A stretch of DNA of 64,000 bases from Oryzias latipes. Lineage: Eukaryota > Chordata > Actinopteri > Beloniformes > Adrianichthyidae. The stretch is taken from contig NC_019864.2 of the NCBI RefSeq assembly GCF_002234675.1, forward strand, positions 15,455,582 through 15,519,581, written 5' to 3'. Both the position numbers and the translations under genes were made by a program. Below are positions 1 through 43,689 of this stretch, one piece after another (the stretch's first letter is position 1; each line of letters starts with the position of its first letter). A model generated the notes under the pieces. It was given only the letters and a program-made list of their open reading frames with translations, searched no databases and was not told the DNA's origin.

Positions 1-245
1 GTCCCAGGAATCCTGTCCAAGAGTGACGTCAGCACAGTCTCCAGCCTGCTGTCAGGAAGGATCAGAGAACTGCCGCGTCCGCACCTCCAGCCGTGCCACA
101 GACTATCCATCTGGATCACCTCTCACCAACCCTCTTTGCCAGCCTCAAAGAAAATAATAAACCCTTCTTACCTGCCACGTCCCGGACCTCTTTCTGGGTT
201 CCAGCATCTGGGTTCGCCCTGCCTTGAAATCATGACACAGACACC
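1..245 (+). repeat. possible retroelement/LTR-like 3' end fragment
   Basis: A GC-rich block (about 1-235) ends in an AATAATAAA signal at about 150-160, then CATCTGGGTTCGCCCTGC and ATCATGACA. This resembles the polyadenylated ends of fish LTR or non-LTR elements and differs sharply in composition from the AT-rich sequence after 250. No coding sequence is visible and the 5' part lies outside the window. Confidence 0.3.
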
Positions 246-3200
246 TAATAAGTGAACTGGAATAAATCTTTTTTTAACCCACATATTTAGCTGGAAAAGT
301 ATAAAGATAAAGAAATTCTTCTCCAAGTGGCATATATTTATTCATACACACCCTTACATTTTTTATTACCCCAGCATATATTTAAATAAACAAAAATGTT
401 TCATGAAAAAAAACCAAAAAAAACAATCCTAAATATTTTCCCCTTAGATAGTAAGCACACTGATTCTGCTCATTAGAATTCTGCTGCTGCAGGACAGCTG
501 GTTTCTTTTTCCCTTTAGTGTCAGTTCCGTCATCAATCAAACTATCTATAGCAGTTCAAGAGAGCTGCTTCTGAGTGTGGGAGATTTTCTCAGGTCACCT
601 CATCTGTCTTCAGCAGCAGCTCTGCTCAAAGCCTCATTTCTTGTATGTGTGCAGAAAAACATTCACATGTTTGGATTCAAATGTGCATTTCTTGCATCCA
701 CAGAAAATTCTCTAAATTATAATAATAGGGGTGGTAAGAATGCCATCAGATTTTACACGTAGTACATTTATGGGTTTGTGATTGCACCATTGTAGTGACG
801 GCTGTAATTTAGCATGTGTTAGTACATAACTTACCCCCAAGATTTAGTAAAAAGTGCAAGCTGAAATATTTGTGAGGCTGCCAGTCCATCAGAACATCTT
901 GAGGAAAATTGTGCAAATCCAGAGAACAACTACAAATCCGTCCCTCTGCTTGTGTTATTAGTGTGTCCTTGTTGTGAGTTCTCTCTTAATGTGCATAATT
1001 TTTATGACTCCATTGTCCTCTAGTGGTCATTCTCTGCTGCCTGTCCTGTTTACACACCGGTTGGATTTACAACCTCCGAAGGCCCACAAATGATCTTCAC
1101 CATAAATCCAGACAGCATCATTACGTCTGTTGCATTCACGGAGATGGAAGAGGCGGTTGAATTTACTGATATTCGAGGCTGTGGTTGAAATTCGGTCTGA
1201 TGCGTAAAACTGCTGTGCTCAGAAAGTGAGCAATGCTCCTGTTGTTTTAGTGGAAGAGTGACACAAAGGCTTTACTGTACTGCTGCCCTGCAGAAAAAAC
1301 CCACTAACGGGAGCCTGATGTGAGCCTCAGCTGGAACACAGATTTGTGTTTGGTTTCTTTCTTTATGTAGAAAGCAAATTTCTTTGATTTTTTTCAAAAT
1401 CATTTCTCCAGACATACTTTTCCTACATGAGGCAAACTGAACAAAATGTAGCGTGAACAAAAAATAAATCAAATAATAGCACACTGCTGTGTTCATACAG
1501 AATTAATTGCCTGGATTTCCATTATGCTCCATCTACAGTACATCAATGTTTTGCCTCACACAGAGCTGTAACATTTCAAGATAAGAATGTGTCATCCGTC
1601 CTTCCTCTGATTCAACAATGAAATCCTTGTAGCTCGTCTGTTACGTAACATCTGGTAGTCGGACAAAGATCTCAGCGTGGGCGACTTTACAAAGGAAACT
1701 GTTAAAACACGAAATATCTGTCATCAGAACTGAAAGTAAGCCACAATATTGCTCGTTTCTTCTGGAATATTAAGATCTTGTAAAAAATGAAGACTGGTGT
1801 TTTGCTGAGGCGACATGCATGGAAAAGCAGCTGGGCAGGACTGTCGGATAAACTTCAATATTGTGCTCGGAAAGTATTGCGATGTCAAATAGTGGGCTCG
1901 TTATAGATACCTGATCTGCTTAACAGTATCTTTCATGAGCACCATTTAGCAAAAAAGGCCTGTGGTTTATAATAACAAGTTAGTAAAAATAAACAGTGTC
2001 TGCACAAGGGTGGCCTTCTGCATGCTTTCATTTGAAAAACGATTTTTAAAAACTGTCCATACGTACAGAAATAATAATCCAAAAAGCCATTTACTTTAAA
2101 AGATACAATCCATGATTTATTACAGAAAAGAGGGATATCCAAATAAATTCAGTTACTATATATGCATACATTTCAGTGTTTAAACATGTAAACAGGATTT
2201 AAGTAAACAATGCAATTGATAGTTTATGTCATGACTGATATCTTAATATTCAGTTAAATGTATGTGCTGAAGCCACTGTGCTCCCACATTAAGGTTGCCT
2301 ACAATCCTATTAGTTAGCATGACATACAACTGAAAACTACCCCCCCCCCCCCCCCCAGACAGCTATACTCTCTGATATGCACAAGGTCATTATCAATAGT
2401 AGTGTCAATCCTATGCACTATTGCCAGAAAGCACAAAAACTTGATCCCACTACTGTGCTGCCTTAGTATTAGTACGATGATGGTACTAATGAAGATCAAA
2501 TCAAGAAATAATGAGAAAAATGGATCAGCTTAGACACCCAAAGTCCTTTAATCATTCATTCCTCACAAAAAGTCTTTTGAGTTAGGTTAAAGATCTCAGC
2601 TCTTATTGGTAAAATATCTTTTTAACAGAAGTTTATGGATCAAATTCCAGGAGGGATGAGGTTAATCTGCTGAGGTAATACAGCCTCATGACAGGCAATA
2701 TAAAAAAAACATTTTTGCTCTAAAAAGTTCAAGAAGTTACTCGCAGAAAAATCAAACCTTATTGTAATCTCTTAAAGCATTCTTTAATAATCATTTTTCA
2801 GGTTTTCTAAAGAATGTCTTGAAGTTGTTTTTTTTAAATGATTGAATCACACCGGCTTTTTATATTTATGTCCACTTTTTAAGTCAAATTTAAGTTGGTC
2901 AGAGCACTGTTTTTGCCGAATAGGACAGTTTCAATTTTCTCTGAATTCATTCAAAAGGTAAATAATTACATACATAAACCATTTTAAATGTGAGGGACAG
3001 AAAAGACTTTTAGAAAACTGAAAAAGCAAAAACGTCTGACTATTTTTAAAGGCTTTTCTCCATAAAAACATATTAATAACGTGGTGTGCCGACAAGTTTT
3101 CCATATTACTCAACTTACAGGGTTTTGATATATAACAAAACAGGGCTGGACTTTGCAACATAAAATGGCTGATATTTGTTAATCTTAACATGTCAGGTAA

Positions 3201-4109
3201 AAGCTGGATGTGCATTGCCACGTTTGGACTTGTGAACAAACGTACCAAACGAATGCTTTCTTGTGAAGCTTTAAAGAAAGTATTTCAACAGTATAAAGTA
3301 TACTGCTTGATCAATCAACCCACCATAAGCCCACTTTCAAATCTAAACATTACAGGAAAAAATTAGCCATGTGTGATATGTTTTGAGATGATGTTAACAA
3401 CTTTACAAAAGTTATTTTAGTCAAAAGCAGGTGTTAGGACATGCATACTCTACAGTACAAATGTACCAATACATTAACAGCTGCATCTGTTCAAAATGAA
3501 AAAGCACTCCAGGATAACAGCATGCATAGGTTTTCATTGTTCACATAACAAGGGATGAAATTGCCTGCCCCTGTTGAAACAGATGATGAGTCGATAAACT
3601 GAAAACGAGCACAAAGAGGCGTTTGACAACCTGCAGCTTACAGCGTGCAGCATGTGTTTACAGCAGGAGTTTCTGATCTCTAATATGGTAACTGCATTGA
3701 TTCAAAAAACTACATAACGTGTCAACCATGCTTTTTTTTGTGTGGGTGTAACTATAAGTCATGCAAAAGCACAACAGTGCAAAAGTGTCTATCTAAAATA
3801 AGCAGGATCATTTTTAGCCTCTTAGAAAATATGATAAAAAGTTGATTATTTTTAAACCTTCCAAGGACACCTGAGAAATGTGGGTGTTACTTTGACATTT
3901 ACATGTAACACAAGTAGAAAAAAAATCAGTTTAAAGCAGAAAACACACATCCAAATACGGTAAACATTGTGCATTCATTGTAATGTCATTTTTCAACATT
4001 TTGTTTACATTTATCTATATTTCAATCAAACGTTGTTTTGTTGTGTTTTTAGGGCAGCAGCTATAAACCAAACACAAAAGCCTCTCATTGGTGTTGATTG
4101 TTTCCAGTG
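246..4109. other. AT-rich stretch downstream of ano3, no gene recognised
   Basis: Only short open frames of random appearance are present on either strand. The notable local feature is an uninterrupted run of 17 C at 2340-2356. The stretch could include a distal ano3 3' UTR, but nothing in the sequence proves that. Confidence 0.5.
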
Positions 4110-4718
4110 TTAAAGACCCACTCTGATGAAAATTGTGTTTTTGGTGTTTTCAATCTCATGTGGCGTTTTTCTGTAAATGGAGAACATGTATAATAAAAAT
4201 TGATCTTAAAATTGCATTACTGAGTATTCCTTTACTCAAATTGTTGGAAATCAGGAGCAGATGGAAAAATGCCATTGGAAAAAAGCTTGCAAGTGTGACG
4301 TACAAGTTACTATGGCAAGCCATCAGCTCCCTGTTCCGCTTCATTCTGATGCATCCTCTCGCAGACAAATAGATCCATGAACGTCTTCGTTTTCCTCATC
4401 TAAGTTGGAATTTGGCTCAAAACTGTACATGTGGATAGCTCCAATATTGCTTGCCATTTTTTTGTTAGATTGGGGTTAGAAGGGGCTGTAAGCTCCTGGG
4501 AGAGAGTGTAAACAGATGGATAATGGGAAGGGGGTAGGCTTGCCAGTGGTACCGCCCACAACTCAGAGGTTAATTTCTAAAGAACTACTGCTGCTCTGCA
4601 AAAACAATGTCCTAGAAAACAACAGTTTTTTTTTAAGTTAAAAACAACATAATGATAATTAAAAGACTACTGAGAACATTTTGAAAATAGATCAGAAGAT
4701 GATCAGAGTGGGACTTAA
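4110..4718 (+). mobile_element. TTAA-flanked MITE, family A copy 1
   Basis: Terminal inverted repeats begin TTAAAGACCCACTCTGATGA and end GATCAGAGTGGGACTTAA, with TTAA at both edges (4110-4113, 4715-4718). The same ~0.6 kb sequence recurs inverted at 45465-46085. Blocks shared with that copy include GACAAATAGATCCATG and TTTCTAAA. The TTAA target site suggests a non-autonomous piggyBac- or Kolobok-type element. No transposase is present. Confidence 0.7.
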
Positions 4719-5659
4719 AAACTATCCTGACTTGGATTTAGTCTCAAACATGAATGTCAGTCATAACTCCAGCTTCCCTAATTTCACTTTGCACATTCAT
4801 TAGGACTGACTTTTAACAAAGACGTTCACAGTTAAATATGAATCCAACAAAACCTGACGATAACACTTTCCATCGGAGCGGGCAGAGGGGGCTGTTCTTG
4901 ATTGAGTGTTTGATAAAAAACTAAAACAGAAGCATACATTTTTGTATAGTGAGGGACAGTGGATGGAGGTATTTGCACATTTGAAACATCCAAGCCACAA
5001 GAGTTTCCAATATGTCCCCTGTTTCAACCACACTTTGGAGCTTCCAGCAGCAAATATAAAACAGAGAAGCAGAAAGAAAGAGCGGATCTGTGACTGTTGC
5101 TGGATGAGTGTTCACATGGTTCATGGCAAGAGTCGTATTACTGAAACCACAGACTTTCGTAGAGATCGTGGTGTGACCCACATCCAAAAGAAACCCTTAC
5201 AAAAGAGTTCGGGGAGTTTGCAGCAGATCAGATGTAAGTAAGACCAGAGAAAAACATTTCTTGCATTGAAATCACGTGCTGCACAACACAGGGCAGATTT
5301 GATGTTGGTGACACAACTGTGGTGTGCAATCACATTGTTAGACTGTAGGCACAATCATATTTCACTAAAGCTTACATTTCCTCAAGACGGTCGAACCCAG
5401 CAGAAGCAGAGATAACACACAGCTCACACTGAGTACACACACGCACCCCCCCACACACACACACGTAAACTCGGCATCAAGACTTTGTCTTTTAAAAGGT
5501 ACAAAACAGCATTACCATGCAAACTCTTATTCAAAAGCACTGGATGGATGTCAACATCCTCCATGGTTGATGAGGTGGAAGTAGTTTTTTTTTTCTGTGC
5601 TAATGAAACACCTGCAGACATCAATCAGCATGCTTCGACAGCAATATATAGTAACTCTA
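4719..5659. other. no gene recognised downstream of ano3
   Basis: Overlapping short open frames occur on both strands, none with coding character or splice context. A short C-run and CA-repeat lie at 5441-5464. It may be distal ano3 3' UTR. Confidence 0.45.
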
Positions 5660-6196
5660 TAAGAATAGGGTCAGTTTTATTGTTACCAGAAACAAAAACA
5701 AAAAAAAAAGTCTAGTGCCACAGTTTCTGTGACAACAGCTCTGCTGATGCTGTCAGGCAGGAAATGTGTCCATGCTGTGGGCTGAAACGCTGCAGAATTA
5801 AAACAAAGTGCTAGCTGCCACACAAAGTGCAAGGGTGGGGTGGGGGATAAAAGTGAGCGGTGATCTGCAGCCCTTGATCTGCATAGTAAACATTACAAAT
5901 TGCAAATATTTTCCAGCTGAAGCTATGACACAGCACAAAGCTGAGAGCATCTTGGTGGACGCAGCCAGGTGAGATACCGGGGAGGGTGGAGCAGAAACTA
6001 GGACGTGGGACAGATGGCCGGGGAGAACTCTGAGTCAGAGCTCGGACTGAAGCCAGACCAGTGGGGGAGAGGATCTCAAGAGGTTGTCTTTGGTGCAGAG
6101 AATCGACAAGCTAGACTCTCAAAGCTGAGAAACACAAAATAAGCAATAATGCGAGCTGATCCATAAGCGGCTGGTAGAGGACACATGAGGACAAAG
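5660..6196 (-). other. ano3: probable proximal 3' UTR of ano3
   Basis: The sequence directly downstream of the ano3 stop on the minus strand has no other gene. The first clear AATAAA on that strand is at 5681-5676, which would give a 3' UTR of about 0.5 kb. Further minus-strand AATAAA signals exist closer to the window start, so longer UTR forms are possible. Assignment is by position only. Confidence 0.4.
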
Positions 6197-37076
<30,880 letters not shown>

Positions 37077-37553
37077 GGCGGCGTTCGTTCACTAAGTTAG
37101 AGTCTCTTGAAACGATCTAGAATCCGCGTTTGGAGAAACCCGACTGCACAACACGTGTGGAGCTGTGGCGCACTGGCGCTGGCATCAACTTGGCTCCCAT
37201 CCTGCCGCAAGGGTTTGCGGACGGACGATGCGCAAACCCCCAGCAACACCTGTCTCTCAGCTCCGCATGCTCCCCCTCTCTCCCCATCCGCCACGACTGT
37301 TGTCATGGTGACGGGCGGGAGGGGAGGTCCTGGTAGGGACGCATCCTCCTCCGTCCTGATTTACAGAGTCCAGATAAGCTGCAGAAAAAGACCAGAGCAG
37401 CGCCGTTCTGATGGACGGAATCGATCGGCTTGTCAGGGCTCCTCAGACGCTCCAGGTTATTGCATGATGGCAAAGTGAAGCAGCAGTTCCAGCAGATTAG
37501 ATAGGCTTCACAATATCTAAACTACAGTAGGTCAAAACAAGCGTTCCCTATAT

Positions 37554-37908
37554 CAGGCATGTCCAAAGTCCGGCCCATTTGGCTCCTTTCATAAAATCAA
37601 TAACATTTGACTCTCAGAAACTGTACAATTTATTGACTGTGCTTGGCCAAATTACGTTTTCATATTCCCATATCCCCCATGAAGAGGTACTACCACATAC
37701 AAGGGGAATGGCAAAAAATGGGCAAATTGACATTGATAATGTATTTTTTCTATAAGAAGAAATGAAAAGTATGCCATTGCAACAAAATGTTCATTAAATT
37801 ATTCATTTATAATTTAAGGCATGTGAAATAGTAAAAAGAGTGGTTTGCCCTCACATGTTTTCACCTCACCAAATCTGACCCTCTTTGCAAAAGGTTTGGA
37901 CACCAATG
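37554..37908. mobile_element. 355-bp hAT-type MITE just upstream of ano3
   Basis: Ends CAGGCATGTCC and GGACACCAATG are imperfect inverted repeats of the hAT form CAGGGGTGTCC. Flanks CCCTATAT (37546-37553) and CCCAATAT (37909-37916) match at 7 of 8 bases, consistent with an 8-bp target duplication. It lies about 0.5 kb upstream of the ano3 start codon. Confidence 0.75.
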
Positions 37909-37916
37909 CCCAATAT

Positions 37917-39681
37917 GCAGCAGGAAACCTATTGGGGTGTCATAGAGGATGGAGGTATCACTTAACATATGGATTGATTACTTTTTTAGCGAGGCATTTA
38001 ATACCAAGAGGTTATAAGAGAACAGTTTCAGTGATCAATACTACAACTCTCTTACCGGATACTTCAGATGATGACAACACTGCTACTGGATAAGATTTCA
38101 GAGATTTTGAAAGTTGATTTGCCACCAAAAAGCATATTAACCAAAAAAAAAAAAAAATACTCTCATTTATCTATGATCCCAAATATGGAAAATACTGTCA
38201 ATTCAGTTCAGATAGACTACTTTTTTCTACACTATAACATTTTCTTCTAAACGTGAGATGCAACAGTTTGCAACTACAATAAGCTTATAAGCACCCATGG
38301 AAATGTATGGAATATATTCAAAAAGTTCTTGATGTCATTTGTTCTATTTCAGATTCAAGAACAGCAGGGCCTTCAAATGTGATCTAAACTCCATGAGAGA
38401 AATTGTTTCAAATGTTCTTGTTTTCTGCCTATAAGCGCCCGATGTGCTGACCCCGGTCAACTTGATCTGTGACCCTGCTTTTGAGCGTCAATCTCTTCCT
38501 GTGGGGGGGCATACAGAGGAGTGTGCAGGCATCTGTCATGGATTCAAGTACCATCTGCTTTCCTGCAGCGCAGTGGGTCACTGTCCCTTCCTTCTATTCT
38601 TACATGTATTGAGAATGAATATGATGGGCTGTGCCACTCGGCTCTCGCAAATGTCAGTTAGCTACCGTGAAAATACACTTTTTCCACTGCAGTGCTCAAT
38701 AAATAAATAAGAAGCTCTTTCACAGCAGGGTCAGTCTAATTTAAAATGGTACCTTTGCTCATTGCTGACTGTATAGATGTAGGTCAGATGAGAGTGCTGC
38801 AAAGAAAATGTGGTTTAGGAAGGTAAAACACTGCCACCCTGTGGGATAATGCTGCCAGCTGGATTTACACTGATCCACAAACCAAGAACGGGTTTGATCA
38901 GCTACAGATGAAATGTCTTAAAACATGCAAACATCAAATCAAACTTTATTTGATTTTCACTTTTCATATACAACAGAACACAAAGTGCTTAACACCAGAA
39001 CAAAAACATAAAACAAGCACAATATAAAATTTAAAATTTCCATCCCCTCCCCTCCCCTAACCCACACAGACAGAACCCCTAGTCCCATTCATCTCTCTCA
39101 TCCCTTTAATGATGGAGATAAACATTTGGGAAAGAGGCTGATGCACACCATTTTTCTCATTTTTTGCAGAAGTAGACCATTGCCACCAAAATCCCTGTGT
39201 TTTGTGTTATTTCTGACCTAGATGCAACATAAAAACACAAACATTAAAAAAAAAATAGCTAAAGAAACACGTGCTGAACAGAGTAAGCCGACATTTGACC
39301 TTTACTTTAGAAGGTTGCCTATTGAGCTACAGTTTGATTACTGTGCATGACTTCCGAAATTCATTTAAAAATGCAACGAGCTGAACACATTGAACTGAAA
39401 TTTGACTGTCAGCAATACAATTTTAACAACATGGTAGGAAAAGTCTTCCTCGTTAGAAAAGTTACTAAATAAATAAAAAAACAATTGATTTCTCTCCAGT
39501 TTCTTTGTAGGTTCTTCTTTTAATTTTCTTTTATTCAACAGATTTAGGTCATGACTTAAGTTTCACTTTGTGGGGGGAAAAAATCCTCCCTTCTCCCTCT
39601 TCATTAAACAGCATGTTTGAATAAAAGTTATTATGTCAATAAATGTAATGGTTACCACTTGGTTACAGCCTGGAAACTCAC
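37917..39681. other. ano3-svip intergenic, proximal part
   Basis: No gene recognised. At about 38937-39010 an ATCAAACTTTATTTGATTTT ... CACAAAGTGCTTAACA block matches the style of a common teleost dispersed repeat end. The rest is unremarkable. Confidence 0.45.
38937..39010 (+). repeat. fragment of a common teleost dispersed repeat
   Basis: Contains ATCAAACTTTATTTGATTTT followed by CACAAAGTGCTTAACA, a pattern I recognise from interspersed fish repeats. Class not determined. Confidence 0.4.
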
Positions 39682-39826
39682 CAGTATGTTGGCTGGAGTC
39701 GGTGTTCATGTCTTCAGAGTGGGTGCTGAAGGAAACCGAGAGGCTGATGGTGGGATTGACAGAAGTCTCCCAAACAGATCCAGAAGGGCTGCATGAAGGA
39801 TTCACCAGCAGAGGAAGGAGCATTTC
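39682..39826 (-). CDS. candidate alternative first coding exon of ano3
   Basis: A minus-strand open segment between AACAG (acceptor, ending at 39827) and a strong donor ACTG|GTGAGT. It reads about 48 codons rich in Ser, Thr and Pro (for example SVWETSVNPTISLSVSFSTH) and ends in phase 1. That is exactly the phase accepted by ano3 exon 2 (28297), so it could replace exon 1. Its first in-frame ATG is two codons inside the segment. Against this, the open frame is short, the acceptor is unremarkable, and I recognise no homologue. It could be chance or part of an unrelated transcript. Confidence 0.3.
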
Positions 39827-42800
39827 CTGTTGACATGATCCTGTCAATCCCAAACCAAAGAGGTAAACAGCTGAAGGGAGGATTTCATGGTGTGCTAGTT
39901 TCTTTTTTATCTTACTGATGGAGAAAAATAGCTTTTTTTTAATAGCTCAAGTTTTAAGATTAATAACTGCTGTGACACAGCACCCCCCTCCCCTATCATG
40001 TAACAGCACTCATTCATTTTTAAATAGTCTTGAAAATGTCTTTTACCTCTATGTGACCTGATACTAGTGAGGGACACTGAAGCCCTGGTTTGACAATGAA
40101 AGAGTCTGACTAAGATTTCTGAATTAATTTGTGAATAAATTATAGATTTTTGCTACAGGGCTTTATGATGCAGGATTCAGCTTGTGCACACCTTGAATGG
40201 CTGGAATTTTTGATGCAATCACAAAAATACTCAAGCAAAATAAAGTGTAAAACGAGTACTTATGGATTGACCACTACGACAAACAGAAGACCCATGGGAC
40301 TGCCCATGTTATATTCAAACTGAGATAGAAAAACTTCCAAAACCATCATTTGAATAACCATTCCATCTTGGAATTCTATGGATTTTGTTCAAAAATCTCT
40401 TTTAGTAAATATGTAGAGTGGATCTTTCAAAAATAACATGGCAGATTATTAACAATGGGAAATCTTTTCTTAATCAAGTCTGACGTGAAAAATGTCAGAC
40501 TTGACATATTCAAGTCTGACATATATAGTCTAATAAGTTGGAGCTGTGACAATATTTTGAAAGTTAACTAACTACCGTAGTTATGTGCTCCATTCAGAGA
40601 AGCAGATATTAGTAAATGATTATGACAGCAAAAACAGAAATAGTTGGTAATTCATTTAGTTGGGAGTCAATTTAAAAAGTTAAAAGTAAAGCCTCTTAAT
40701 TTGGTCTTTACAATTTAATTTTGACTTACCTCAGATTTATTTTATACAATTTAAAAAAATATTTCACTCCTGAATGTTATTAACTGCACCTGATGTTTAC
40801 TTTCCATTGTGGATGTGATTCAAACTGCATTAGAAACGTTTTTAAAATGAAAACACTCACAGAGAGAACTCTGCGGGTTCAGAGACCCTTTTGCATCTCC
40901 TAATTATATACTCCACAAGAAACGCCGCCTATATTACGAGGGGTTTTATGCAAACTAAGATCATAAAAGGCATTTTTAATTTGCAAAAGACAATATTCCA
41001 GCATTCAAAAGATCAGTTTGAGTGCAGTGCTGACACAAAAAGAAAATAGTTCCACATTCTATCAGACAAAAGCACTTTATTGAAATGTGCTAAGTGTCTA
41101 TTAAAACTTTGCAGACGGTGTGCAATTAAATATCAATCTGATGACATTGAAACTACAGAGCCATTACCCAGGTTGACTGTTGAGAAAGAGTTTTATCTGT
41201 GAACTTCCCAGCAAACCCATTATTAGCTTATCATGCATTTCAAACCTGCTTTACAGGAATCCTCTCCTAAAATGCAGCTATTTGGTGCTCTTATGCTAGA
41301 TAGGTAGGATTTCACTCATCATTTAAAAATTCAATCTATCAAAAAAAACACACACACACACAATCACCACACTGTTTAGTTTGAACTATACTTAAGGAAA
41401 AATAACACTGAATACACATGTGCTTAAGGGATCATGTAAAAATACAAATGTATGTTTTAAATTTGCATAAACTACTTCAAGTACTAAAATAATTAGATAT
41501 AATGTAGCCAGAAAAGTAACTAACTGTTAACTAAACAAATGTTTTATCAGCAAAATTACATGTAAGCTACGGGGCGGATCTCCAGCGCAGAGCACCTTAT
41601 TTCCATTATGTAGCAGGTACTCTAGGCTGATGTTTGTACTTTAGGTTTCTCAAATAACTTACATTAGCCATCAAAGATCACTTAAGGCCACATAAGTGCT
41701 TGAACGGACATAACACTACCCCTCTTCCTCCAATCCATGTCGTATTGCTTAGGCAGTGGTTTTCAGGCAAAACTTAATAAACTCCTAGATGTGGCCTGTA
41801 GTTAGGATGTTGTAGAAAGCAGCACTCATATTCTAAAGAACTAAAGTAGTAGTCTTTGGGAGTTATAACATCTGGAGCCAAGTCATTCATTGCAACAGCT
41901 AATGCTCTGAGTCAGAGGTTAAAAGCACTAAACCTTGTTCACCAAACTCATTTCAAATTAAAATCACAGTTATGTGTTGTATCAGAAAATGAAACCTTTA
42001 ACAGATTTCTTTTTAGCCCTAAGCAATTACCATATGGAAAAAACAGAGTCATGCTTAGCCATAATGCCGGTCTTTAAAAGTAGCCAGTCTGTGCCTGACC
42101 ACTTATATGTCATCACAGGTCTACAACAGCCATGGTGAAACCATAGTGATGTTAAAATAAAAGCATGCACTTTACCATTAGACTTAAACAAACAACGTTA
42201 TGTCCATTTAGAAAACACTGTACACATCTATAATTATTCCATTAGCAAAAAAATCCCACTTAAGTATTGAATTAAACCTATAATGTCAGCTTTCTCGTCA
42301 AGTTGATGCAGATTTAAGTATAGATTTGCAATTCAATGACTGAACTCTTGTTCATCCTAATGTTTTTTAATGGTTTCACCTTATTAGGTGAAACAACAAA
42401 TTAAAAAACAGGTGAGCTATGTACAATTTTAATTTTTAGAAAATTGTTGACAAAGGTAAAAAAGCAAAAACACCATAAAAACACATTATATACACATTTT
42501 ATACTTGTTGAGCTTTTAAAAAAGTCCAATGAACATACAATTATCAAACCTTTCAATATATTGTGGTAAAGACATATTCTATTTAATATAAGCCATATAG
42601 TTGTGTATAATTTTTGCTGCACTTCCTGTTTTCAGCAGCTAACTACAAACTCAAAATGCCTCATGAAAGATGAGGTAAACCTACCTGAAAATTTGTCATT
42701 ATCCTTTGATGTGGTCAATTCCATTGTGTGCACAACTACAGCACAAATTTCCTGTTTATAAAATTCTAAATTGTTATTTTTAAGTGCCAAACCATGTCCA

Positions 42801-43293
42801 CTCCATTGAGCCTGATATTCCCACTACACAGTACTAGAAGCTGTGAAACATTCAGGTCGCTACTGGGGAGATGAATGGGTGGAGTTTCAGATGTCGAGAG
42901 GAAAAGATTGTGGAGTATTGATTCAACAGAACCGCTGCTGTTCAGTGCATCACTCACTTCACGTGGAGATTTCTCTTCAGAAAGTCTGATAACAAACTGC
43001 AGCATGAGAAGATAACGATAACGTCCACTCTCCAACAGATAGGACTGACTTTGACAACATGCAAATCGGTCGTCAAGCAGATTCAGACCTTTATTGACTT
43101 TATTTACTTATTTTTTTTGTCTTATTCATGTTTTACAGACTATTATTATTTCATTTAGAAAATGTATTTCATAAGCATATACCTCATACTTTAAATCCAG
43201 TTTGGCATTTATTGTGATTGTTTTCTCATTTTGTAAACTTTCGATTCTGCATTGAAGATTTAAAGTACCAGTTATGGGTAATCGATTTCACAT
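39827..43293. other. ano3-svip intergenic, distal part
   Basis: AT-rich and without a recognised gene. A CA microsatellite lies at 41348-41360. The minus-strand open frame at 42766-43080 is listed separately. Confidence 0.4.
42766..43090 (-). CDS. unidentified open frame, possibly an exon or pseudogene
   Basis: About 105 uninterrupted minus-strand codons with balanced composition (for example LESGRYRYLLMLQFVIRLSE and SDLNVSQLLVLCSGNIRL), unlike the low-complexity frames around it. There is no in-frame ATG at the start and no obvious splice sites at the ends. I considered FANCF, which is linked to GAS2 in human, but see no match. It may be a decayed exon or a chance frame. Confidence 0.25.
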
Positions 43294-43423
43294 AAAAGTG
43301 ATAATGGGTGCACAATAACAACTTATTAGACCATAACCATGGCAACTGATGTTCAGTTAAAAGTGATAATGGGTACACAACAAAAACTTATTAGACTATA
43401 ACCATGGCAACAGATGTTCAGTT
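43294..43423 (+). repeat. 65-bp tandem duplication upstream of svip
   Basis: Two adjacent copies, 43294-43358 and 43359-43423, start AAAAGTGATAATGGGT and end GATGTTCAGTT, with only a few differences. Each holds ATAACCATGGCAAC (43333-43346, 43398-43411), half of which matches the RFX X-box palindrome. Confidence 0.85.
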
Positions 43424-43689
43424 TGGCCACAAAGTGGAGCTGCTGGATCGCTGGATCAGCAAGAACTGACGTTGCGTTCAAACACTGTGAGCAAGCACGG
43501 AACAGTTTGACTAAACATATCCCCAACATGTTTTTAATGCTATTTGTAGTAGTGGTGGTGGTAGTAGTATTACTACAAATATTTAATTGGGCTTTAGCAA
43601 ATAAAATAACCCCTTTGTTCACTTACATTTTTATGGCTGAATTAATTTCGTGTGAACATTTTTAATTACGTATTGCAATGGAACGCAAC

